Assembly (NCBI GenBank): GCA_018655015.1 | Contig: JABIKK010000008.1 | Span: forward strand, 72,791 to 126,550 | Origin: Candidatus Woesearchaeota archaeon | Lineage (GTDB): Archaea > Nanobdellota > Nanobdellia > SCGC-AAA011-G17 > UBA489 | Length of the DNA stretch: 53,760 bases | Direction: 5' to 3' | In this document: positions 40,407 through 49,398 of the stretch, piece by piece | Numbering within the stretch: position 1 is the stretch's first letter | Layout: every line of letters starts with the position of its first letter | Notes under the pieces: model-generated | The model's database searches: none | Seen by the model: the letters and a program-made list of their open reading frames with translations, nothing else | Told to the model about the DNA's origin: nothing | Position numbers and translations under genes: made by a program

Positions 40407-40658
40407 TTACTTCTTATAGATGTCTTTTCTATGTCCAATCTTAATAACAAGAATTAGCAGCTCTTTTCTATTTAGGTCAATAATTAGACGATACTCTCCA
40501 ACCCTAAATTTATAAGTATTTATTCCTACCAATTTGGTTATGTGTGCTTCTGGTCTTATTCTTAATTTTTCAACAGCTAGGATTATTCTTTCCCTATTTT
40601 TATGATCTAGTCTATCTAAGAATTTTTCGGCTTTTTTGGAGAATAGGATTTCATACAT
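40407..40658 (-). CDS. RelE/ParE-type toxin
   Basis: An 83-residue toxin of the RelE fold: MYEILFSKKAEKFLDRLDHK at the start, LRIRPEAHITKLVGINTYKFRVGEYRLI in the core and VIKIGHRKDIYKK at the end (the RelE family H-R-x-D/E-I-Y). Relatives cleave ribosome-bound mRNA; the K/R-Y residues needed are present. It follows its antitoxin by 8 bp, so it is a type II toxin-antitoxin operon. Confidence 0.88.
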   Translation of the reverse strand: MYEILFSKKAEKFLDRLDHKNRERIILAVEKLRIRPEAHITKLVGINTYKFRVGEYRLIIDLNRKELLILVIKIGHRKDIYKK

Positions 40659-40666
40659 AGAATTAC

Positions 40667-40891
40667 CTATTTTATTTTATATTTGTGTTTTAGATCTCTT
40701 AATCTTGTGAATTTCCCAGATTTAATTTCTCTTCTTGCTTCCCTAATATCTCTTATTGTTTCATCTGTTAATTCATTTGTGTCTTCAACTAGGTCCCAAA
40801 TTACTTCCTCATAAGTTTGTCTAGAAAAAAGTTTCTTATTACTGAGTTCTTTTTGTAGCTTTTGACTGATCTGGATAGTTGTTGATACCAT
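40667..40891 (-). CDS. Antitoxin partner of RelE, RHH-type
   Basis: A 74-residue protein starting MVSTTIQISQKLQKELSNKK, a beta strand and helix typical of ribbon-helix-helix or related antitoxin N-termini, followed by RQTYEEVIWDLVED and a charged toxin-binding tail (IREARREIKSGKFTRLRDLK). Position directly before relE supports the call. Two TTATAGT repeats, 10 bp apart, lie just upstream and may be its operator. Confidence 0.82.
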   Translation of the reverse strand: MVSTTIQISQKLQKELSNKKLFSRQTYEEVIWDLVEDTNELTDETIRDIREARREIKSGKFTRLRDLKHKYKIK

Positions 40892-40897
40892 AGCAAA

Positions 40898-40914
40898 TTA
40901 TAGTAGGTTATAGT
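40898..40914. promoter_or_regulatory. TTATAGT direct repeats, possible toxin-antitoxin operator
   Basis: TTATAGT at 40898-40904 and again at 40908-40914, one helical turn apart, between the antitoxin ATG (40891) and its TATA box (TTATAA on the plus strand at 40915-40920). Suits binding of an antitoxin dimer pair. Confidence 0.45.
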
Positions 40915-40931
40915 TTATAAGAGTTACTTGT

Positions 40932-41885
40932 TTAATTCCCAATATATTTCGAAATTAAGGATTTAGCTTCTTTTTCAGAATTAGCTTTGATTAAACACCT
41001 ATTCTTGAAGATTAACATATTTTTAAATTTGATACAATCTCCTAGGTCTTCAATTTTGCTTATTTTTGAGAGGTCTTTTTTTAGTTTGTTCAAATTAACA
41101 TTTTTTAGAAGTAATTGGTAGTTTCCCGTTGAACAGAATCTTAGTATTCCCTGTGGGTTGATAGTGTTTAGGAATAAATAGTTTTTATTACATGCTTGAC
41201 AGTCTTTTCTTTTCTTTATTTTGAATTTGTCAAAGGAGTTTGTTTTAAGATTGATATTTATCAGTTCTTTTGAAAAAGGTTTACTTAGAAGTATTTTTAT
41301 TGCCTCTGAAACCTGTAATGAAGCTATTAATGATGTTGTGGAATTTAATATTCCTGCAGTTTGACATGTTTCTAGTTGTGCGGGTTTGAAGATACATTGA
41401 AAACAGGGTGTTTTTTTAGGAATTATATTCATTAAAGATGCTTTTTCCTTTATTCCTGCTGAATAGATCCAAGGAATGTTATTTTTTAGTGAGTAATCAT
41501 TGATTAAAAACCTAGTTTCTAAGTTATCTGTACAGTCTAGAATTAAGTTAGTTGTTTTTGGAATTAGTTTGGAGATATTGTTGTTATTTAGGTCTTGGTT
41601 ATGTGCATTTATTTTAATTTTTGAGTTGATGTTTTTAAGGTGTATTAGTGCTTGTTTTGCTTTTGGTTTGTTGATATCTTGTTCGTTGAAAAGAGTTTGT
41701 CTTTGAAGATTGTTTAATTCAATTGTATCTCTGTCGATTAAGATAAGATTTATTCCTGCCCTTGCAAGTAACTGAGAAGTTTGAGTTCCAATTGCTCCAA
41801 CACCAATTATAGCTACCGTTGCTTTTTGTAGTCTTTTTTGGTTTGTTTTTCCAATTAGAATTTCTTGGCGAGAGTATCTTGTCAT
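40932..41885 (-). CDS. E1-like activating enzyme (ThiF/MoeB/UbaA family)
   Basis: A 317-residue adenylating enzyme for ubiquitin-like sulfur carriers. The nucleotide loop is AIIGVGAIGTQTSQLLARAG; LIDRDTIELNNLQRQTLF and LDCTDNLETRF follow. The catalytic cysteine is in ETCQTAGIL, and a zinc-binding cysteine pair (PCFQCIF with CQACNK) is complete. The last ~85 residues are a short extra domain rather than a rhodanese, as in archaeal UbaA. Its likely substrate is the SAMP at 32060-32278, passing sulfur to NcsA. Very asparagine/lysine-rich. Confidence 0.9.
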   Translation of the reverse strand: MTRYSRQEILIGKTNQKRLQKATVAIIGVGAIGTQTSQLLARAGINLILIDRDTIELNNLQRQTLFNEQDINKPKAKQALIHLKNINSKIKINAHNQDLNNNNISKLIPKTTNLILDCTDNLETRFLINDYSLKNNIPWIYSAGIKEKASLMNIIPKKTPCFQCIFKPAQLETCQTAGILNSTTSLIASLQVSEAIKILLSKPFSKELININLKTNSFDKFKIKKRKDCQACNKNYLFLNTINPQGILRFCSTGNYQLLLKNVNLNKLKKDLSKISKIEDLGDCIKFKNMLIFKNRCLIKANSEKEAKSLISKYIGN

Positions 41886-41920
41886 TTGTTTATGTTAATA
41901 AATGAGTTTTAAAAGGTGTT

Positions 41921-42205
41921 CTAAGGTTTGAATCCTTGTTCTTTAGCCCAGATTAAAAGTTTATCCCAAACTAATTTTTCATCTTCATATTTTTTCTTTT
42001 GTATTTCATATTTACTATAATCTTTTTGATATTTCTTTTGAGATTCTTGCCATTTTTTATAATCCTTTTTGTATTGGCCTGTATATTTATTGTAGAAAGT
42101 CATGAGATCGTTTACGATCATATCAAAAGATTTGCCTTTTTCAGCTATATCCAAGTTTACTAACCTTGTTTTTGTCTCTGGAGCTATCTTAATTGTTGTA
42201 CTCAT
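41921..42205 (-). CDS. Ribbon-helix-helix-like regulator with a charged helical tail
   Basis: 94 residues. The start MSTTIKIAPETKTRLVNLDI is a ribbon-helix-helix N-terminus (strand, then helix with R-L), as in MetJ/Arc/CopG-like repressors and antitoxins. From ~45 a Lys/Tyr-rich, heptad-like helix (YKKDYKKWQESQKKYQKDYS) probably mediates oligomerisation. No toxin gene is adjacent. Three 8-bp GTATAC-centred boxes spaced by 9 bp directly upstream are strong operator candidates. Not in an operon with the E1 gene, which ends 36 bp downstream. Confidence 0.75.
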   Translation of the reverse strand: MSTTIKIAPETKTRLVNLDIAEKGKSFDMIVNDLMTFYNKYTGQYKKDYKKWQESQKKYQKDYSKYEIQKKKYEDEKLVWDKLLIWAKEQGFKP

Positions 42206-42231
42206 AGTATACTATGTATACTCAGTATACT
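42206..42231. promoter_or_regulatory. Three tandem GTATAC boxes, 9-bp period, operator candidate
   Basis: AGTATACT (42206-42213), TGTATACT (42215-42222) and AGTATACT (42224-42231) repeat with an exact 9-bp step, between the start codon of the RHH-like gene (42205) and its TATA box (TTATAAAT from 42231). Each contains palindromic GTATAC. RHH repressors such as MetJ bind tandem short palindromes cooperatively, so autoregulation is likely. Confidence 0.65.
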
Positions 42232-42246
42232 TATAAATGTTTTGAA

Positions 42247-42996
42247 TTATTTTATCTCAATTCCAACTGGACAATGATCGCTACCCATAACTTTAGGCAG
42301 TATAAATGCGCCTTTTAGTTGTTTTTTAAGAACTTTTGAGATACAGAAGTAATCAATACGCCATCCAACATTTCTTTCACGTGCTTTGAACATATAACTC
42401 CACCAAGTGTAGTTTTCGGGTTCTTTATTGAATTCTCTGAATGTGTCTATGAAATCTGCATTAACAAAATTATCAAAACCTTTCCTTTCTTCTTCTGTGA
42501 ATCCTGCACTGCGAGTGTTAGTTTTTGGTCTAGCAATATCTATCTCTTTATGTGCGACATTTAAGTCTCCACAGAAAACAACTGGTTTTTTCTTTTCTAA
42601 TGTTTTTAGGAATTTTAAGAAGTTATTGTCCCATTCTTGCCTATAATCCAATCTTTCTAATTCTCTTTTTGAGTTAGGAGTGTAAACTGTAACTAAGTAA
42701 TAATCTTTAAACTCTAAAGTTATAACTCGTCCTTCATCATCATTCATTGGTCCGTCCCCATAGATTACAGATAATGGTTCTATCTTTGAGAAGATTGCAG
42801 TCCCAGAATAACCCTTTCTTTTTGCTGAATGCCAGTAATGGTGTGGATAATCATGCATTATTGTATCTACTTGGTCTGGATGAGCTTTAGTTTCTTGTAT
42901 GCAAATTATATCTGGTTTTTCTTTTGCTACAAAGTCATGGAATCCTTTTTTTAAAACAGCCCTAATACCATTGACATTCCAAGAAATTATTTTCAT
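42247..42996 (-). CDS. xth: Exodeoxyribonuclease III / AP endonuclease
   Basis: Cleaves 5' of abasic sites and has 3' exonuclease activity. The 249-residue protein has every family motif: [68 protein letters not shown], the loop WRIDYFCIS and the active-site [12 protein letters not shown] at the end. Works after endonuclease III (12505) in base-excision repair. Its ATG overlaps the P-ATPase stop as ATGA. Confidence 0.95.
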   Translation of the reverse strand: MKIISWNVNGIRAVLKKGFHDFVAKEKPDIICIQETKAHPDQVDTIMHDYPHHYWHSAKRKGYSGTAIFSKIEPLSVIYGDGPMNDDEGRVITLEFKDYYLVTVYTPNSKRELERLDYRQEWDNNFLKFLKTLEKKKPVVFCGDLNVAHKEIDIARPKTNTRSAGFTEEERKGFDNFVNADFIDTFREFNKEPENYTWWSYMFKARERNVGWRIDYFCISKVLKKQLKGAFILPKVMGSDHCPVGIEIK

Positions 42997-45548
42997 TTTG
43001 TTTTTTTGTATCTCCAGAATTTAAAGAGTTCGGTGAGTAAGAATCCAACTAATCCTACACCTATCATATGTAACCATTCTAATGCGGATATTGGTGCTAA
43101 CTTGAAGAGTACATTGAGTGGGGTGTAGATAACTAATACCTGAAGCAATATTGATAGGACTACGGCCATGTTTAACCATTTATTGTCTAACATATGTGTG
43201 AATGGTTTTGGACTCTTTACAGAGTAAACTACAAACATTTCAAAGATCATTAGAGTTGTTAGAGCGAAAGTTCTAGCTTTTTCTATTGCCATATCCTGGT
43301 TAAGTGCCCATAAAAACATTCCCAATGTTGCAATTGTACCTAGGATTCCAACTACAATTATGAATGATTTTAGATCGTGCATAATGTTTTCTTTAGTTGA
43401 ACGAGGTTTTTCATTCATTACATTTTTGTTTGGGGGGTCGACTCCCAATGCTAATGCTGGCCATGAATCAGTCATAAGATTAATCCATAGTATTTGTAAT
43501 GGAAGCAAGGGTAGTGGTAAGCCGGATATCATTGCAATTAAAATTACTCCAATTTCTGCTAAATTTGCGCCTAACAAATACCTGATAAACTTCTTTATGT
43601 TATCGTAGATGATTCTTCCTTCTTCTATAGAGTTAACAATTGAAGAGAAGTGATCGTCTGTTAGAACCATATCTGATGCGTCTCGTGCTATATCTGTGCC
43701 TTTTAGAGACATGGATATGCCTACGTCTGAAGACTTAATTGCAGGGGCATCGTTTATGCCGTCGCCAGTCATTGCTACTATTTCGTTTCTTGATTGTAAT
43801 GCCTTTAGAATTCTAACTTTTTGTGCAGATGTTACACGTGCGTAGATTGAATGGTTAATTATTTTTTCTTTTAATTCTTCGTCATCTAATTTTTCTAGCT
43901 CTGGCCCGGTTATTGCACTACCAGTCATTCCAACTTGTTCTGCAACAGCTTTTGCAGTAACTGGGTGGTCTCCTGTAATCATAACGGGTCTTATTCCTGC
44001 TGTTTCACATTTTTCTAAAGATTCTTTTACACCTTCTTTAGGTGGATCGATCATCCCCATTAAACCCAAGAAGTACATTTCTTTTCCTTCTTTTACGGCC
44101 ATAGCTAAAACTCTTAATGCTGATGAAGCCATATTGTGATTTGCTTCTAATATTTTTTCTCTGTCTTTAGGTAAGATTCTTCTTTTTTTATTATCAATTA
44201 TGATGTTCGTACATTTTTCTAATATTATTTCTGGTGCACCTTTGTAATAATCAAAACCATTGTGGTTTGTAGCCATGAATTTTGTATCTGAATCGAATGG
44301 AATTTCTCCATTTCTTTCTAACTTTTTGGCTTTTCCTTTTAGTGCTGCAAATAATAGTGCTCTTTCTGTCGGATCTCCAGAATCTTCTGTTGCATTGTTA
44401 CATGTAGCGGCAACCTCTAACATTTGAGGGAATGTTTCTTCTGGATTAATCTTTTCGTTTGATTTGTCTGTGAATTCTCCTAGGTCATTGTAACCTTTAC
44501 CTGTAATGTTGTAGAAATGGTGATTAGTGTAGCATTTAGTTACAGTCATTTCATTTTTAGTCATAGTCCCAGTTTTATCTGAACAGATAACTGTAATGCA
44601 ACCCAAAGTTTCAATTGATGCCAAACGTCTGATTAGTGCATTTCTCTTTACCATTCTTTGTACACCTAGTGCTAGACAGATGGTAACAATGGCTGGGAGC
44701 CCTTCAGGAACTGCAGCAACAGCTAGGGCAATTGCTGTGAGGAATATTTCAAATAAGTCCATTCCCCGTATAACTCCGATAATGAAAACAAGAATAGATA
44801 TTAGAATTGTAATATAACCAAGGAATTTACCAAATTCTTTTAGTTTTTTTTGTAAAGGTGTTTCAGATTTTTCTGCTTTTTGAACCATATCTGCAATTTT
44901 TCCAATTTCTGTTCTCATTGCAGTTAATACAACAACGGCTTTTCCATTACCTCTAACAATGCTTGTTCCAGAGAACAACATATTTTTTCTTTCTGCTAAT
45001 GGTGCACTTTTTGCAAGTGAATCTATTGTCTTTGTTATGGGATTACTTTCTCCAGTCAATGCGGCTTCATCTGTTTGAAGATTGTTTACTTCTATTAATC
45101 TAAGGTCTGCAGGTACCTTGTCACCGGATTCTAGAACTATTATATCTCCTGGAACAATTTGACTAGAAGGTATTTCTATTTGTTTATTGTCTCTAATTAC
45201 TTTCGTATTAAGTGTTGTAAGTTTTCTGAGTAACTCTATAGACCTTTCTGCTTTGTATTCTTGTATGAATCCAAATACTGCATTGAAGATTAAAATTGCG
45301 AGAATAATATATGCATCAACCTTTTCATGAGCTAGGAATGAAATAATTGTGGCTGCAATTAAGATGTAGATTAATACATCGTGAAATTGTCTAAGAAATA
45401 TTTTAAAGGGCCCATCTTTTTTCTCTTTTTTCAGTTCGTTTGGGCCGTATTCTTGTATTCTTCTAGTGGCTTCTTCATTTGTAAGACCATAATCGTGGGT
45501 TGCTGTTAAATCTAGAACCTCTTTTGCTGTTTTGTCATGAAAGAACAT
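42993..45548 (-). CDS. P-type calcium-transporting ATPase (SERCA/PMR1-like)
   Basis: An 851-residue cation pump. The N-domain cap [19 protein letters not shown], the actuator loop TGESNPITK, the phosphorylation site [17 protein letters not shown], and the hinge [22 protein letters not shown] are all intact. Transport helix M4 contains [13 protein letters not shown] and M6 [20 protein letters not shown], the Ca2+-ligand pattern of PMR1/SERCA. Ten membrane helices are seen. It probably expels Ca2+ (or Mn2+). Followed directly by the overlapping xth gene. Confidence 0.93.
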   Translation of the reverse strand: MFFHDKTAKEVLDLTATHDYGLTNEEATRRIQEYGPNELKKEKKDGPFKIFLRQFHDVLIYILIAATIISFLAHEKVDAYIILAILIFNAVFGFIQEYKAERSIELLRKLTTLNTKVIRDNKQIEIPSSQIVPGDIIVLESGDKVPADLRLIEVNNLQTDEAALTGESNPITKTIDSLAKSAPLAERKNMLFSGTSIVRGNGKAVVVLTAMRTEIGKIADMVQKAEKSETPLQKKLKEFGKFLGYITILISILVFIIGVIRGMDLFEIFLTAIALAVAAVPEGLPAIVTICLALGVQRMVKRNALIRRLASIETLGCITVICSDKTGTMTKNEMTVTKCYTNHHFYNITGKGYNDLGEFTDKSNEKINPEETFPQMLEVAATCNNATEDSGDPTERALLFAALKGKAKKLERNGEIPFDSDTKFMATNHNGFDYYKGAPEIILEKCTNIIIDNKKRRILPKDREKILEANHNMASSALRVLAMAVKEGKEMYFLGLMGMIDPPKEGVKESLEKCETAGIRPVMITGDHPVTAKAVAEQVGMTGSAITGPELEKLDDEELKEKIINHSIYARVTSAQKVRILKALQSRNEIVAMTGDGINDAPAIKSSDVGISMSLKGTDIARDASDMVLTDDHFSSIVNSIEEGRIIYDNIKKFIRYLLGANLAEIGVILIAMISGLPLPLLPLQILWINLMTDSWPALALGVDPPNKNVMNEKPRSTKENIMHDLKSFIIVVGILGTIATLGMFLWALNQDMAIEKARTFALTTLMIFEMFVVYSVKSPKPFTHMLDNKWLNMAVVLSILLQVLVIYTPLNVLFKLAPISALEWLHMIGVGLVGFLLTELFKFWRYKKTK

Positions 45549-45580
45549 AGAATTTTAGTAATTTAGGAGATTTATAATAG

Positions 45581-46639
45581 TTATGATGTTACGGGAGTGT
45601 TTTTATTCCAATCATAGTCTCTTAATCTTCTATCTGCGTACATTGTTCCCTCCGGATTTCTTGATAAGAATCTTCCCAATTCGATTTCTATTTCATGATC
45701 TTTTAGTGGCCTTGCTGAATCTGGATGGCCAAAGAAAGTTTGTGTTCTAAGTTTGTTCCACATATCTACAGTTCTTTGTGTGAATAATGGGAATGGTTGT
45801 AATGTTATTTTTCTTTTAACTTGGGGGCTATTTTCCATAACTCTGATTCTTTCTGCTTGTGATACTGCCAAATATGCTGCGACATCGTGAGGGCAGAATA
45901 CTACATCTCTTTGTTTTCTTCTTCTACCTGTTTGAGGATTTCTTTTCCAATATACATCTCCGAAATCTTTTGAACCGCAGTCGGAATGATCTGATTTTAA
46001 GCTTTGCCAGACAATATGTTCATCTGAACCTAAGAAGGGGATTCCATGAAGCTTAACTCTATAACTTTGATCAGTGCTTCTTGAAGGAATTTGTACTGTT
46101 GCTACTGCGCCTACTTCCCTATTATCCCTGTCAATTCCATAAACTCTTGAGTGAATCATATTCTTCTTAGTGGGTTGCCTTAGTTGTGATTCTAATTCGG
46201 AGAATGCAAATATTTCATGACCTTCAAGTACATCATTGTTTGTTACTCTTCTCCAAGTTTTATCTCTTAAACAATACCAAGTTATTCCTGAAGCGATTAA
46301 GTCTTGGTCTGCTTCTTCATATGATTCTATCCTTCGTCTAGTTGGGCCTTTTTTTGCTTCGCGTGCTGCTTCAAAAGATGTTTCTGTTCTAATCTCTAAA
46401 GGAGTTCCTCCGCCCTTTAGGAACATGGGTGTTTTATCTGTTGCATCTGGACCTTCCCTAGAACCATATGGAACTAAACTATAATCAATTACTGCAACCT
46501 CATCGGGTTTAAGGTTTTCAATTACTTCTGTTGAGACTCTTGGACTGGGTTGGAAAATTTTACTTGGGGCTAGTGTTCTAGAGGGATGGAACCTCCTAGA
46601 CCTGTTTAATCCTTTGAAGAATGTTTTTTTGGAAACCAT
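45581..46639 (-). CDS. Hypothetical protein, 352 aa
   Basis: No family recognised. The N-terminus is basic and Ser/Arg-rich (MVSKKTFFKGLNRSRRFHPS), without signal peptide. Later segments include GITWYCLRDKTWRRVTNNDV, VYGIDRDNREVGAVATVQIP, a basic RNPQTGRRRKQRDVVFCPHD and an end rich in charged residues. High Arg/Asp content and few hydrophobic clusters suggest a soluble nucleic-acid or phage-type protein. A TATA-like CTTATAAAT lies upstream of ATG 46639, and the gene seems to be a single unit. Confidence 0.6.
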   Translation of the reverse strand: MVSKKTFFKGLNRSRRFHPSRTLAPSKIFQPSPRVSTEVIENLKPDEVAVIDYSLVPYGSREGPDATDKTPMFLKGGGTPLEIRTETSFEAAREAKKGPTRRRIESYEEADQDLIASGITWYCLRDKTWRRVTNNDVLEGHEIFAFSELESQLRQPTKKNMIHSRVYGIDRDNREVGAVATVQIPSRSTDQSYRVKLHGIPFLGSDEHIVWQSLKSDHSDCGSKDFGDVYWKRNPQTGRRRKQRDVVFCPHDVAAYLAVSQAERIRVMENSPQVKRKITLQPFPLFTQRTVDMWNKLRTQTFFGHPDSARPLKDHEIEIELGRFLSRNPEGTMYADRRLRDYDWNKNTPVTS

Positions 46640-46697
46640 TTAGTGGTCATGAATTGAAAATTTATAAGCTTAATTGCTTTTATTTAAAAAGAAAATA

Positions 46698-47123
46698 TTA
46701 TTCTACTTTTGGGAGCACATTACAGTTGGATCTTTCATCTAATAGCTCTAAAGATGGTTCTCCAGTTGCCCTTGTTCCATCTCCAAATATCCAGGTGTCA
46801 TATCCTTCAATATCTCTTTCTAAACATAGTTCGGGTTGACCTTCGTGACCCTTGCACGCGGAGTTGATTTTACCATTTTCATCAGGTTTACATTTTGAAT
46901 CACATTCAACGTAATTTAGGTAACCTACTGCCGAGCTAAATTTCTTTTTTGAATTAATACAATGTGGACACCAAAATGCACCATACATGACTACATCATT
47001 TTCTGTAAGACATTGCGCTAAATTGTCTAAATCTTCTTGTGAATATTTTGAAGATTCCCCTTTAGGTCCACAGGCTGTTAATAATAATGTTAAAGAGATT
47101 AAGATTGTTAGTATTTTTTTCAT
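46698..47123 (-). CDS. Thioredoxin-fold lipoprotein, partner of VKOR
   Basis: A 141-residue secreted protein starting MKKILTILISLTLLLTACGP, a lipoprotein signal with lipobox LTAC. The thioredoxin-like active site is FWCPHC (CxxC); the middle has many extra cysteines (ECDSKCKPD, NSACKGH, PELCLERD). The longer reading from ATG 47135 is less likely, because ATG 47123 overlaps the VKOR stop as ATGA and gives a normal lipoprotein start. Expected to form disulfides in exported proteins, recharged by VKOR. The gene has no AG-type cis-Pro segment obvious, though YDTWIFGDGTRATGEPSL resembles it (TxP). Confidence 0.82.
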   Translation of the reverse strand: MKKILTILISLTLLLTACGPKGESSKYSQEDLDNLAQCLTENDVVMYGAFWCPHCINSKKKFSSAVGYLNYVECDSKCKPDENGKINSACKGHEGQPELCLERDIEGYDTWIFGDGTRATGEPSLELLDERSNCNVLPKVE

Positions 47124-47566
47124 TTTATTTTCCAAATTAAAATTGTTTCAATAATGATTAGTATGTCTAGTATTACGCAGTAAATGCAATATGCTAATAA
47201 TATAAATGCTTCGATATAAATTAAGTATAATGCAAAGAGAATACTTAGAATCATTATAGTCTTTAGGATTTTTGGCTTTGGTTTGAATGATAGTGTGAAT
47301 ATGGTGCTAAATACTAGTATGGATATGACTGATACTGGAATTGGGAAGTATAAATCTGGGAATGGTAGTCCTAAATCAGTGTTTAAGAAGTGTGCTATTC
47401 CGTCTATGGTTGAATAAGGGCTTTTGTTTACAATGTCACAGTCAAAATTATCTCCAAAGACACAGAATTCTGATGTTTCCTCTTTGTAATGTGCGTTAAC
47501 AAGTATTACAGAAATTATTATTGCTAAAATTGCTATTATTCTAGTCCAAAGAAGTCTTTTGTTCAT
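47120..47566 (-). CDS. VKOR family membrane thiol oxidoreductase
   Basis: A 148-residue four-helix membrane protein of the vitamin K epoxide reductase family, a DsbB-like quinone-linked generator of disulfides. Signatures: the loop cysteine pair FCVFGDNFDC followed by NKSPYST, PVSVISILVFSTIF, and the catalytic CIYC on helix 4 (AYCIYCVILDIL). Ends overlapping the thioredoxin-like lipoprotein gene, making a complete oxidative-folding pair for the cell surface. Confidence 0.93.
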   Translation of the reverse strand: MNKRLLWTRIIAILAIIISVILVNAHYKEETSEFCVFGDNFDCDIVNKSPYSTIDGIAHFLNTDLGLPFPDLYFPIPVSVISILVFSTIFTLSFKPKPKILKTIMILSILFALYLIYIEAFILLAYCIYCVILDILIIIETILIWKIK

Positions 47567-47600
47567 GTTTTTTCTTTATTTTTTGTGTTTAAAAGTTTAT

Positions 47601-48230
47601 TTAGAAACCGTTGAAGCCTCGATGCTTTGCATGAGGGTTGAGTTTGTATGTTTTTGTAATAATCTTTTTTACTACTTTGCCACCCTTTTTACCATTTTTT
47701 AGAATAGGTTTTTTTGGAGGTGGAATTTTCTTGGGTTTTTTAGCTGGATGTATTACCTTTACTTTTTTGGTGTCAAAGAATTTCTTTTGTGTTGTTAATT
47801 CTACAACGCCTTTTGAAAAAATAACTGTTATGTCAAAAAAATCTTTTAATTCTTCCATTCCAACTTCTACTTTTCTAGATCCTACTTTTGCTATTAATGC
47901 TACGTTTTTTCTATACTCTTCTTTTTTAGTAAAGTCTGCCCGATCAATGTTTTTTAATCTTTGGTAGAATTCTATGCTTTTTTTCATTTGAGGATAAAGT
48001 TTTACGATATCATTTGCACGTTGACGTGCGGACTGGGGTATGGACTTGAGCTTTTTTTCTTGCTTAGCATATTCCAAACCTTGAATAATTGAAATGTCCA
48101 TTGCAGAAATAAGACGTTTAATTGTATTCTTAATTATGTCAACTGTACGAGTATATTTTAGTGAAACGTAAATTGAATGGTCTGCTCGCTTTATTTCTTC
48201 TAATGCAGATTCAGTTAATTCTTCTATCAT
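47601..48230 (-). CDS. Helical protein with basic tail, HEPN-like paralogue 2
   Basis: A 209-residue helical protein. It shares a pattern with the upstream gene: near the start ALEEIKRADHSIYVSLKYTR parallels AVRSYQAADHMVYTTYPVIK, and later LYPQMKKSIEFYQRLKNIDR. The tail after ~165 is a basic, proline/lysine-rich stretch (KPKKIPPPKKPILKNGKKGG), likely to bind nucleic acid or membrane. HEPN-domain similarity is suggested by the helical packing, but the R-x4-6-H motif is absent. Overlaps the upstream gene by 20 bp. Confidence 0.6.
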   Translation of the reverse strand: MIEELTESALEEIKRADHSIYVSLKYTRTVDIIKNTIKRLISAMDISIIQGLEYAKQEKKLKSIPQSARQRANDIVKLYPQMKKSIEFYQRLKNIDRADFTKKEEYRKNVALIAKVGSRKVEVGMEELKDFFDITVIFSKGVVELTTQKKFFDTKKVKVIHPAKKPKKIPPPKKPILKNGKKGGKVVKKIITKTYKLNPHAKHRGFNGF

Positions 48231-48696
48231 TTATTTTTTTGACCTCTAAAACTTTTGACAACAAGGGTTTTGCTAATACAATGAAGCTTTTTAACTTTTC
48301 GCTATTTATAGTCCTTAATTTGTAATTTTTCGAAGCAATAACGAAACTATTGCGTCTTCTGAACTCAATTTCGGAAGATTTGTGGTCCAAGTATATACTT
48401 TTGACATCAAGTATAGCCTGAACTGTTTCTCTTGAGATTCCATATTTGTTACAAGTATATCTTCTAAATATGTCTAGTTTATCTTTGAATTCGCTTGGAA
48501 AGTTTTGAATTCTTTTGAAATAGTAATCATAATAAATTAATGCTGAAACTGCGTTTTCAAATGCTTCGTTGAGATGTGTTATTGCAAGAAGTAAAACTTT
48601 TGGATCTTTGATTACAGGATATGTTGTGTAGACCATATGGTCTGCAGCTTGGTATGACCTGACGGCCTTCTGGCTGAATTCAACGAATTTTTGCAT
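48211..48696 (-). CDS. Helical protein, HEPN-like paralogue 1
   Basis: A 161-residue helical protein beginning MQKFVEFSQKAVRSYQAADH. It is related to the downstream neighbour over its first ~90 residues (AADHMVY...HLNEAFENAVSALIYYDYY). Further segments are IYLDHKSSEIEFRRRNSFVI and SEKLKSFIVLAKPLLSKVLE. I do not recognise a named family; the pair looks like the tandem helical proteins found next to each other in DPANN genomes. Function unknown. Confidence 0.62.
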   Translation of the reverse strand: MQKFVEFSQKAVRSYQAADHMVYTTYPVIKDPKVLLLAITHLNEAFENAVSALIYYDYYFKRIQNFPSEFKDKLDIFRRYTCNKYGISRETVQAILDVKSIYLDHKSSEIEFRRRNSFVIASKNYKLRTINSEKLKSFIVLAKPLLSKVLEVKKINDRRIN

Positions 48697-48728
48697 ATTT
48701 TTCTATAAGGTGGGGAAATATATAAGGA

Positions 48729-49391
48729 TTACCACCGCTCAGTGTGAATCTGGCCCTTTTGAATATTTAATTCTTCTAGAAATGTGGTCATTGACTTAAC
48801 AAATTCTTGCATCCCACATATGTAGATTTCTGAATTAGGTTTTAAATTTTCTTTTATTAGTTCTTTATTGATTCTTCCAGTTTTACCTTTCCAGTTGTCT
48901 GGAATGTTGTTTGTTATTGTCGGTATGAAGTTTAAATTTTCTTTATTTTGTAACTTTTCTTTGAATAAAATTAAATTTTCATCTTTTACACTGTAAATTA
49001 ATGTTAATTCCCTTTCATCTTCTGATTCTATCATTGTGTTTAGTGGTGTAACTCCTGTTCCTGCTGCGAGAAATAAAACAGGATTACTTTTTTTATCTAA
49101 TTTGAATTCTCCAAATGGACCTTCAAGTTCTAATACTTCTTTTGGTTGGGAGTTGTATATCTTTGGGGAAATTACACCATTAGGTGTTTGGTTTAATGTT
49201 ATTGTTATTGTGTCTGTTGGTTGTTCTGTCCAATGTGAAATAGAATACGCTCTTCTTACTAATTTATTGTCAATGTTGTAGATTATTGTGATGAATTGTC
49301 CTGGTTCGAATGTAATTGGTGATTCTAGTTTTAACTTTAGTGTTTTAACTGTTGGACTTTCGTCAATTACTTCTATTATTGTTGCTTTCAT
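48729..49391 (-). CDS. Ferredoxin-NADP reductase-type FAD oxidoreductase
   Basis: A 220-residue flavin reductase-like protein with FAD- and NAD(P)-binding domains only: FEPGQFITIIY and RRAYSISHW (the FAD motif RxYS), the pyrophosphate/NADP region FLAAGTGVTPLNTMIE, and IYICGMQEFVKSMTTF near the end. No iron-sulfur domain is present, so it probably passes electrons to a separate ferredoxin, flavodoxin or iron protein. Together with the NAC and NUDIX genes upstream it makes a leftward run. Confidence 0.88.
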   Translation of the reverse strand: MKATIIEVIDESPTVKTLKLKLESPITFEPGQFITIIYNIDNKLVRRAYSISHWTEQPTDTITITLNQTPNGVISPKIYNSQPKEVLELEGPFGEFKLDKKSNPVLFLAAGTGVTPLNTMIESEDERELTLIYSVKDENLILFKEKLQNKENLNFIPTITNNIPDNWKGKTGRINKELIKENLKPNSEIYICGMQEFVKSMTTFLEELNIQKGQIHTERW

Positions 49392-49398
49392 TTTAGAA

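Noticed and set aside
47601-48696. HEPN-MNT toxin-antitoxin pair
   Set aside because: Neither protein shows the R-x4-6-H RNase motif or an MNT nucleotidyltransferase motif; they look like paralogues of each other instead.
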